Assembly: GCA_036525535.1 (NCBI GenBank)
Contig: DATDAH010000064.1
Coordinates: 1-19,172, forward strand
Direction of reading: 5' to 3'
Source: DATDAH01 sp036525535
GTDB taxonomy: Bacteria; Actinomycetota; Acidimicrobiia; Acidimicrobiales; DATDAH01
DNA: 19,172 nt
Shown here: positions 13,507 through 19,172 of the stretch, in pieces
How the letters are laid out: each line of letters begins with the position of its first letter
How positions within the stretch are numbered: the stretch's first letter is position 1
The notes under the pieces: generated by a model
What the model was told of the DNA's origin: nothing
Databases searched by the model: none
Seen by the model: the letters and a program-made list of their open reading frames with translations, nothing else
Program-made: the position numbers and the translations under genes

Positions 13507-15510
13507 CTAGGCGGCGAAGACGACGGTGTCGGGGATCGCCGCCCCGGGCGCCCACGCCGCTTCGGTGTGGGCCAGGGCGCTCAGCTGAACGGTGAGTTGG
13601 GCCCTGGTCACCGGGTCGGTGGCCCGGAAGGTGCCCTCGGCGTACCCCTCGACGATCCCGTGGGCCGCGGCCCAGGCCAGCCCCGGTGCGTACCAGGCGT
13701 CCGGGCTGACATCGGTGAACACGGGCAGGGCGGTCCCCTCGGGCCGACCGGCGACGTTCCACAGCATCATCACCGCCTGGGCCCGGTTCACCGGCTGGGC
13801 GGGCCGGAACGTGCCACCGGGGAAGCCGCCGGCCACACCGGCGGCCGCCGCCCAGGAGACGGACGGGTCGCCCGCGGTCACGTCACTGAACCCGTGGGGC
13901 GGGGACCCCCCCGGCGCCTCCATGAGCACCCAGAGCATCGAGACCGTCATCGCCCGGTCGCTGGCGACCGCGCCCCGGAACGTGTGGTCCTCGTACCCGG
14001 TCACGACGTTCCGGTAACGACCCCAGTCGACCGCGGCCTCGTACCAGGCGCGGGGCGCGACGTCGTCGAACCGGCGGGCGGCGTAGAGCCAGCTCACGCT
14101 CTGGGCCCGATTGACGGCGTCGGCGGGACGGAACGTGCCGCCCGGGAGCCCGCCGGCGTAGCCCATCTCGGTGATCCAGGCCACCGCTGGCGCGTACCGG
14201 GCGCCGGGCACGACGTCGGTGAACATCCCGGCACCGCCCGAGGGCGGACGGTCCGCCCGCTTCCAGAGCATCGCGGCCAACTGGGCCCGGCTCACCGGCT
14301 CAGCCGGCCGGAAGGACCCGTCCCCGAAGCCGGCGGCGATGCCTTCGCCGGCAGCCCAGGACAGTGCGTCGGCAAACCAGGCACGGCGCCCGACGTCGGT
14401 GAACGAATGGGCCGCCGAGGGGATCGGACGCCCCGCCTCGGCCCACAGCCACGCCACGGCCTGCGCTCGGGTCACCGGGGCCACCGGGCGGAAGGTGCCG
14501 TCGTCGAAGCCGGCAACGAGACCCGTGTCCCGCCCCCACGCCAGCGCATCGACGAACCACGCCGACGGGGCCACATCGTCGAAGCCGGCGCCCCCTCCGG
14601 CCGCCGCGCCACCACCGGTCCCACCCCCGAGATCCACCAGCCCGTCTCCCCGGTGCCAGGTGAGGCCGGTGCGGGCGTTGGCACCCAGGGGGCGGCTGGC
14701 CCAGACGCCCCGTCGGTAGCCCGTGTCGGCCCGGAGCCAGTGGCGGTACTCCCGACCGTTGGCGGCGTAGACGAAGAACGGCGCGGTGAGCGGGGCGGGG
14801 CCGAAGCCGGATGCGGTGAAACCGGCGTAACCCTGGGCCAGCGCGGGGTCGACCCGCCAGCAGGTGAACTCCCCGGGTCGGGCGGGGCCGGTGCAGGTGT
14901 GGCGGGTCATGCCTCCCCGGCTCGACACGCCGGTGTCGCGGCTCACCCCCACCAGGCGGTCCGTCGCGCGGCGGTAGATGGCATCGAAGATGGTGCGACA
15001 GGTCGACGTGCCGCAGCCGAACCACGGCGCCCAGACGTAGGCGAGTGAGCGGCTCGTGCACCAGCGAGAGGCCATCGTGGCTGCGGTCTGAGCCGAGACG
15101 ACGAAGGTGTCGATGCTCTGCGCGGCCGTGAAGGGGGCGCCGAGACCGGCCGAGTCGAACTGCCACATCCCGACCCCGGGATGCCAGAAGGCTCGGGGCT
15201 GGCCGGCCACCGTGGCGAACGAGTGGAGCCCGGCCTGGTTGTCCCAGCGGGACAACGTCATCGGCGCGGGAGCCTGTCCGGTCGGCGTCCCCGTCTCGGG
15301 ATAGGTCGGCGCCAGCATCAGGGCAGCCAGCTTGTTGGTGGTCAGGCCGCACCGTCGCTCCTCCGCCGCCCAGTGCAGGACGTCGTCGAGCGGATCGTCG
15401 CCGAAGGTCCGGCCCGCGGCCGCCGGGGCCACCGGGGTCACCGGCGACGGTGGGGCCAGCGGCGCCAGCGCACCGAGGAGGAGGGCCAGGGCGACAAGGC
15501 GCAGTCGCAT
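13507..15510 (-). CDS. Secreted protein with lysozyme-like N-terminal domain and six SLH repeats
   Basis: 667 residues from the ATG at 15510 (TGATG overlap with the upstream stop); a GTG one codon earlier is possible. A signal peptide covers about 1-33. Residues 40-290 form a Cys-containing domain with LAALMLAPTYPETG (61-74) and HPGVGMWQFDSAG (110-122), a pattern reminiscent of lysozyme/transglycosylase-like folds with a candidate Glu72; this is a weak inference. A Gly/Ala linker (295-309) leads to six S-layer homology repeats (310-650), each starting F(D/T/S)DV and carrying a G(T/S)FRP-type turn, such as GFDDGTFRPVAPVTRAQAV. The fourth repeat is degenerate (HTFRGAVASDRAM). SLH domains usually occur as three copies and bind secondary cell-wall polysaccharide, so the link to this glycan locus is natural. 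It lies 10 nt from the convergent lipoprotein gene. Confidence 0.9.
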   Translation of the reverse strand: MRLRLVALALLLGALAPLAPPSPVTPVAPAAAGRTFGDDPLDDVLHWAAEERRCGLTTNKLAALMLAPTYPETGTPTGQAPAPMTLSRWDNQAGLHSFATVAGQPRAFWHPGVGMWQFDSAGLGAPFTAAQSIDTFVVSAQTAATMASRWCTSRSLAYVWAPWFGCGTSTCRTIFDAIYRRATDRLVGVSRDTGVSSRGGMTRHTCTGPARPGEFTCWRVDPALAQGYAGFTASGFGPAPLTAPFFVYAANGREYRHWLRADTGYRRGVWASRPLGANARTGLTWHRGDGLVDLGGGTGGGAAAGGGAGFDDVAPSAWFVDALAWGRDTGLVAGFDDGTFRPVAPVTRAQAVAWLWAEAGRPIPSAAHSFTDVGRRAWFADALSWAAGEGIAAGFGDGSFRPAEPVSRAQLAAMLWKRADRPPSGGAGMFTDVVPGARYAPAVAWITEMGYAGGLPGGTFRPADAVNRAQSVSWLYAARRFDDVAPRAWYEAAVDWGRYRNVVTGYEDHTFRGAVASDRAMTVSMLWVLMEAPGGSPPHGFSDVTAGDPSVSWAAAAGVAGGFPGGTFRPAQPVNRAQAVMMLWNVAGRPEGTALPVFTDVSPDAWYAPGLAWAAAHGIVEGYAEGTFRATDPVTRAQLTVQLSALAHTEAAWAPGAAIPDTVVFAA

Positions 15511-16445
15511 CACGAGCCCTGCACCCAGACCATCGTCTCCCCACCCGCCGGTGGGTCGCCGGGACCCACCACGAGCGCGTCCCCCGTCGCTCCGGCATCG
15601 AGACGGTCCAGCGGCGACCCGTCCGGGCCCCGCACCGATGCGGACACGACCGAGACCAGCCGTCCGTCTGCCGACACCTGGCCGACGACGACCTCCGGCC
15701 GGTCCACGCCGGTCCCGCCCACGGCGGCGACGGAGCCGAAGACCAGGTGGGGGCGACGGCCCGGACCGTCGCGGTACAGGTAGAGGGCGACGGGCTCACC
15801 GTCGACGGGGCGCTCCCAGAAGGGTGTCCAGGACAACGCACGCGTCGCCTCGTCGCCTGTCGCCCCACCGGTCGCCGACCACTCAACGTGGTCGACCGCC
15901 GAGGCGGTCACCGGGGAGATGAGGGAAAAGGGAGCCGGCTCGCCGGGCCGGATGTCGCGGACGGGACTGACCACGGACACCTCGTCGAGCTCGGCGCCGG
16001 CCCCGTCGACCAGTCGGGCCGTCACCGACAGCGTGGCCAGGACCTCCGTCCCCTCGTTGCGGGCCAAACCGGACGCGGTGAAGGACCCTTCTGCGCTCAG
16101 GGCCAGGCTGTCGGGGAGCACTCGAGGACCCCGGCCGTCGACCTGACCGAGCCAGTGGGACCCCGAGAAGCCCTGGAGGAGGCGGGGCTCGCGGCCACCA
16201 CCATGGCTCAGGGCATCGTCCACTTCGTCGGCCCGGACAGAACAGTCGACGTCGTCCGCGCGGGGGCCGGTGCGGAGGCAGCCGTCGCCGTCGTAGAGGC
16301 CGGCGACCTGCTCGGTCACCGACGGCAGCTCCGGCAGGTCGGAGCTGGGGGGCGGATCCGCGGCGCCCGCAACCAGTCCGGCTCCCGAGAGGGCGGCCGC
16401 GGCGAGCACGGTGCCGGCAATCAGGAATCGAGGGGCGGGACGCAT
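15510..16445 (-). CDS. Secreted protein of unknown function
   Basis: 311 residues from the ATG at 16445. I do not recognise the family. A clear Sec signal peptide is present (MRPAPRFLIAGTVLAAAALS, cleavage likely near AGAAD, 26-30). The mature part is Asp- and Val-rich, with two early cysteines (C56 and C68) and beta-strand-like stretches such as EVLATLSVTARLVDGAGAEL and EPVALYLYRDG; no catalytic motif is seen. The alternative GTG at 16502 overlaps the flippase stop as GTGA and would give 330 residues with a long polar lead before the signal peptide. The 3' end overlaps the SLH gene start (TGATG), so both are probably made together and may cooperate at the surface. Confidence 0.7.
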   Translation of the reverse strand: MRPAPRFLIAGTVLAAAALSGAGLVAGAADPPPSSDLPELPSVTEQVAGLYDGDGCLRTGPRADDVDCSVRADEVDDALSHGGGREPRLLQGFSGSHWLGQVDGRGPRVLPDSLALSAEGSFTASGLARNEGTEVLATLSVTARLVDGAGAELDEVSVVSPVRDIRPGEPAPFSLISPVTASAVDHVEWSATGGATGDEATRALSWTPFWERPVDGEPVALYLYRDGPGRRPHLVFGSVAAVGGTGVDRPEVVVGQVSADGRLVSVVSASVRGPDGSPLDRLDAGATGDALVVGPGDPPAGGETMVWVQGS

Positions 16446-16470
16446 GGGCCAAGACCCATCGGTGCCGTCC

Positions 16471-16489
16471 CGACCACGTTGAGTGGTCG
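16471..16489. repeat. Perfect inverted repeat between flippase gene and secreted-protein gene
   Basis: Arms CGACCAC (16471-16477) and GTGGTCG (16483-16489) flank a 5-nt loop. The hairpin lies 10 nt past the flippase stop with no T-run. It may be an mRNA processing or attenuation structure within the operon, or coding sequence if the GTG at 16502 is the true start. Confidence 0.5.
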
Positions 16490-16498
16490 ACGACCTGG

Positions 16499-17839
16499 TC
16501 ACGCCTCGATCTCGGTCTCCCGGTCGATCGTGGTCAACGTGTGGGGGTGGGTCCGCAGCTTGCCGTGGAGGCGATGGCGAGCCAGGCCCCCGATGACGAC
16601 GGCGGCGACGGCCGAGCCGGCGGCGAGGCCGGCTTCGACCCGCAGGAAGAGGTCGTCGCCCATGGCCGTGATCCCCAGGAAGGCGAGCACGCCGATGAGC
16701 CACCCGAACGCCACCCGGGACTGCCCCTCGAGGGCGATGAGGGCTTGGCCCAGGGCTACGGCGAGCATGAAGGCGGCGCTGGAGAGGGCCAGCAGGCCGA
16801 GGTCCAGCCGCGTCAGGGCGAAATCGTCGCCGAACAGGATGTCGATGAGGAAGGGCCCGAGAAGGGCGGCGCCGGCCACCCCGGCCACGCCGATGACCCC
16901 GACGGCGGACAGGAGACGCCGCAGACGGTCCCGGAACTCGTGGAAGCGGCCGGCGCCCGCCAAGGCCGAGAGCTTCGGCAGGAGCGCGGCCTGCACCGCC
17001 TGGAACAGGAAGACCGGCACCCGGGAGACGGCCAGGCCGGCGAGGAAGACCCCGGCCTTGTCCGACTCGGACTCGTCGGCCAGCAGCTCCACGGCCAGGA
17101 CCCCGGCGTAGAGCAGAAAGGCGGTCAGCACCGAGGCGGCGAGCAAGGATCCCAGGGCCGCGCCCAGCTCCCCCCACGGGGCCGGTGGCCCGTCGGACGC
17201 GAGATCGTGCTCCCCGAGCAGGGCCAGGGCGATGGCGACACCCGGGGCCAGCCCGACCGCCACTGCATACGGACCGGCGGTCTCGACCCCGAGCAGAGCC
17301 AGGACGATGGCCGCGGCCACCCGCAGGCTGTTCTCGTAGACGAAGAACAGGGCATAGCCGCGGAAGCGACCGAGCCCGGCCAGGGTGCCGCGGGCGAGAT
17401 GGACCGCGGAGTAGCCGAGGATGGCCAGCACGAACCCGATCAGGATCAGGGCCTGGTCGTCGAAGAGGTGATCCAGGAGGAGCGGGGCGGCGATCAGGGT
17501 GGTCAGGACCAGGGCCCCGATGAGCGCGGTCCCGAGCAGGCCCGCCTGTTTGACGAGGGGACCGACCCCGACGCCCCGGGCCCAGCGGTTGGCCAGCGAA
17601 CGGCTGACCTCCTGCTCCAGCGGGAGGAAGAACCCGGGACCGACGAGGTAGATCAACGCCCACAGCACGGAGAGCGGCCCGAAGGCGTCAACGCCCAGTG
17701 TCCGGGCCGCGATGCCCAGGAACACGTAGGACATGATCCCGTTGACGACGAGGCCACCGCCGACCGTCAGCGTCCCGTCGGGCAGCGGGTTCCGTTCGGC
17801 GAGCGCGGTGAACCGGGCCCGCGTCACACCGGCCGTCAC
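16499..17839 (-). CDS. MVF/Wzx-like polysaccharide flippase, multi-pass membrane protein
   Basis: 446 residues from a GTG at 17839. Nearly the whole protein is hydrophobic, with about 12 predicted membrane segments separated by short charged loops, for example GIMSYVFLGIAARTLGVDAF near 34-53. That opening, followed by FGPLSVLWALIYLVGPGFFL, and the repeated two-half layout match the polysaccharide biosynthesis/flippase group of the MOP superfamily, which moves lipid-linked sugars across the membrane. The polar C-terminus (HRLHGKLRTHPHTLTTIDRE) is likely cytoplasmic. It lies 40 nt downstream of the ABC ATPase gene on the same strand. No substrate can be read from sequence. The family call is good; the Wzx role is inference from context. 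Confidence 0.85.
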   Translation of the reverse strand: MTAGVTRARFTALAERNPLPDGTLTVGGGLVVNGIMSYVFLGIAARTLGVDAFGPLSVLWALIYLVGPGFFLPLEQEVSRSLANRWARGVGVGPLVKQAGLLGTALIGALVLTTLIAAPLLLDHLFDDQALILIGFVLAILGYSAVHLARGTLAGLGRFRGYALFFVYENSLRVAAAIVLALLGVETAGPYAVAVGLAPGVAIALALLGEHDLASDGPPAPWGELGAALGSLLAASVLTAFLLYAGVLAVELLADESESDKAGVFLAGLAVSRVPVFLFQAVQAALLPKLSALAGAGRFHEFRDRLRRLLSAVGVIGVAGVAGAALLGPFLIDILFGDDFALTRLDLGLLALSSAAFMLAVALGQALIALEGQSRVAFGWLIGVLAFLGITAMGDDLFLRVEAGLAAGSAVAAVVIGGLARHRLHGKLRTHPHTLTTIDRETEIEA

Positions 17840-17879
17840 GTCGTCACGCTCTCGGCGGCGGCTCGGATGTCAATGGTCC

Positions 17880-19172
17880 TCAGGCCGCGCCGTCGCGGCC
17901 GATCGCCGTCGCCCGGTCGTCGAGGACACCGTCCACCCGGTCGGCCCCCATCGACGCGCCCTGCTCGACGACCTCCTCGTCCTTGCTGCCCGTGGGCATG
18001 GCCCACTGGCCGCCGAGGTCCAGGTAGCCCTCGGCGTCGTTGGCGCTGCCGGGCTGCACCCGCAGCTCGAACTCGCGCTCGCGCTGGTCGAAGATGTGCA
18101 GGTTGTTCTCGTCGTAGACGCCGGCGGTGAGGTGGTAGGTCCCCGGGGTCAGGTGCATGCGCGGGATCTTGTAGAAGATCACGCCCTCACCGTCGACCAT
18201 GCCGGTGTTGAGCCGGCCCCGACGACTGTTCGGGGCGGTGATCATCGTCCCGGAGTCGGTGTGGAAGCGCACCGCGAAGCTGGGGTTCTTGATCGGCTGG
18301 TGGGCTTTGTAGTGGATGCGCACGACCAGCGGGCGACCGGAGTTGGCGAACGGCGTGACCGCCCTGTGGGCGTTCACGAAGCTCACGTGCTCGATGGTGA
18401 TCTCCCCGGTGCCGCGGCGCTCGCCCCGACCCTCGAGGATGAGGTCGGCGTCGCCCAGATCCCCCTCGAAGCCGGCCTCGGCCTCGGTGATGTTCACCTG
18501 CTGGAGGTAGCTGCGGGCGATGTCGATGGCGTGGCCCTGCTCGCGGACCTCGCCCCGCTCCATCCAGATGGCCTGGTCGCAGAGGGACTGGACCTGGCCG
18601 AGGCTGTGGGTCACGAGCACGATGGTCACGCCCTGGCGGCGCAGCTCGTAGATGTGCTCGAAGCAGCGGCGCTTGAAGCGCTCGTCGCCGACCGCCACCA
18701 CCTCGTCGAGGAGGAGGATCTCCGGCTCGACGTGGACCGCGACCGAGAACCCGAGGCGCACCTTCATGCCGCTCGAGTAGATCTTCACCGGCGAGTCGAT
18801 GAACTCGCCGATGTCGGCGAAGGCGATGATGTCGTCGATCCGGCGGGCGATCACCTTCTGGGGGATGCCGAGGATCGAGGCGTTCAGGTAGATGTTCTCG
18901 CGCCCGGACAGCTGCGGGTGGAAGCCCGTGCCCAACTCCAAGAGGGCCGAGATGCGGCCCTTGGTCGAGATCTTGCCGGTGGTCGGGCGATAGATGTTCG
19001 ACAGCAGGCGCAGCAGGGTCGACTTGCCCGAGCCGTTGTGGCCGATGATGCCGAACATCGAGCCCTCCTCGACCTCGAAGGACACGTTCTTCAGCGCCCA
19101 GAAGTCGGTGAACTCGGTGCGCTCGGCCCGCTTGATGGCCTCCTTCAGGTACTCGGACCGGTTGTGGGCCAA
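17880..19172 (-). CDS. Wzt/TagH-type polysaccharide ABC exporter ATP-binding protein (5' end cut by window edge)
   Basis: At least 430 residues are visible; the true start lies beyond base 19172, with about 25-40 residues missing by comparison with the family. Numbering from the edge, Walker A is GHNGSGKST (44-52), the Q-loop region is LELGTGFHPQLSGRENIYLN (78-97), the signature is YSSGMKVRLGFS (132-143), Walker B is ILLLDE (152-157) and the H-loop is VTHS (187-190). FWALKNVSFEVEEGS and the SGRENIYLN stretch are typical of O-antigen and teichoic-acid exporters. Residues about 250-400 form a beta-rich C-terminal domain like the Wzt carbohydrate-recognition domain, followed by an acidic tail. 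It would energise export of a finished polysaccharide with a permease, expected just upstream outside the window. It is first in a run with the flippase, unknown protein and SLH protein. Confidence 0.92.
   Translation of the reverse strand: MAHNRSEYLKEAIKRAERTEFTDFWALKNVSFEVEEGSMFGIIGHNGSGKSTLLRLLSNIYRPTTGKISTKGRISALLELGTGFHPQLSGRENIYLNASILGIPQKVIARRIDDIIAFADIGEFIDSPVKIYSSGMKVRLGFSVAVHVEPEILLLDEVVAVGDERFKRRCFEHIYELRRQGVTIVLVTHSLGQVQSLCDQAIWMERGEVREQGHAIDIARSYLQQVNITEAEAGFEGDLGDADLILEGRGERRGTGEITIEHVSFVNAHRAVTPFANSGRPLVVRIHYKAHQPIKNPSFAVRFHTDSGTMITAPNSRRGRLNTGMVDGEGVIFYKIPRMHLTPGTYHLTAGVYDENNLHIFDQREREFELRVQPGSANDAEGYLDLGGQWAMPTGSKDEEVVEQGASMGADRVDGVLDDRATAIGRDGAA

Noticed and set aside
12670..15048. 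Very long plus-strand open frame (792 codons) across the lipoprotein and SLH genes
   Set aside because: It is a frame-shifted reading of the lipoprotein followed by the antisense of the SLH gene. No motif is present and both real genes are well supported.
16446..17663. Upstream in-frame extension of the secreted-protein gene back to 17663
   Set aside because: The extension is antiparallel-free but out of frame with the flippase it overlaps and is Arg/Pro/Gly-rich. A signal peptide starts at the ATG at 16445.
17868..17873. TTGACA on the minus strand upstream of the flippase gene, a perfect -35 match
   Set aside because: No acceptable -10 box at 16-19 nt; the bases there read AGCGTG. The 40-nt gap after the ATPase gene fits co-transcription better.

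Overview
High-GC DNA with dense gene packing, GTG/ATG starts, 4-nt GTGA and 1-nt TGATG stop/start overlaps and long meaningless antisense frames. This points to an actinobacterium. The Cys-rich lipoprotein tail (GDLAACDQLY ... YGATCGGR), the insertion-bearing glycosyltransferases and the multi-SLH surface protein suggest the Acidimicrobiia, which is an inference made without any search. The theme is cell-envelope glycan synthesis, modification and export.

Layout. (1) 1-3318, minus strand: a likely operon of a one-TM micro-protein, a two-domain methyltransferase and a membrane-anchored sulfatase/phosphatase-fold protein that runs off the left edge. (2) 3466-5043, minus: a membrane HD-GYP phosphodiesterase-like protein with a long repetitive Gly/Asp/Val tail. 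(3) 5190-6086, plus: a methyltransferase with four cysteines in two CxxC pairs. (4) 6076-9041, minus: a GT4 and a GT2 glycosyltransferase, translationally coupled, both with beta-rich insertions. (5) 9106-12612, plus: rmlA-rmlC-rmlB-rmlD, the full dTDP-L-rhamnose pathway. (6) 12690-13496, plus: an acidic lipoprotein. (7) 13507-19172, minus: a Wzt-type ABC exporter ATPase (cut by the right edge), an MVF-like flippase, a secreted protein of unknown function and a secreted protein with six SLH repeats.

How it fits together (inference). RmlABCD make dTDP-rhamnose, and the GT2/GT4 pair would use nucleotide sugars to build a surface glycan. The ABC exporter and/or the flippase would move it across the membrane. 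The methyltransferases and the sulfatase-like protein may modify it, and the SLH protein could bind a wall polysaccharide. No initiating sugar-phosphate transferase, Wzy polymerase or Wzm permease lies in the window. The permease would be expected just beyond the right edge, before the ATPase.

No stretch over 300 bases lacks a gene. The longest gaps are 3319-3465 and 5044-5189. The latter holds a candidate promoter with a palindrome in its spacer. No tRNA, rRNA, CRISPR array, insertion sequence or integrase was seen.
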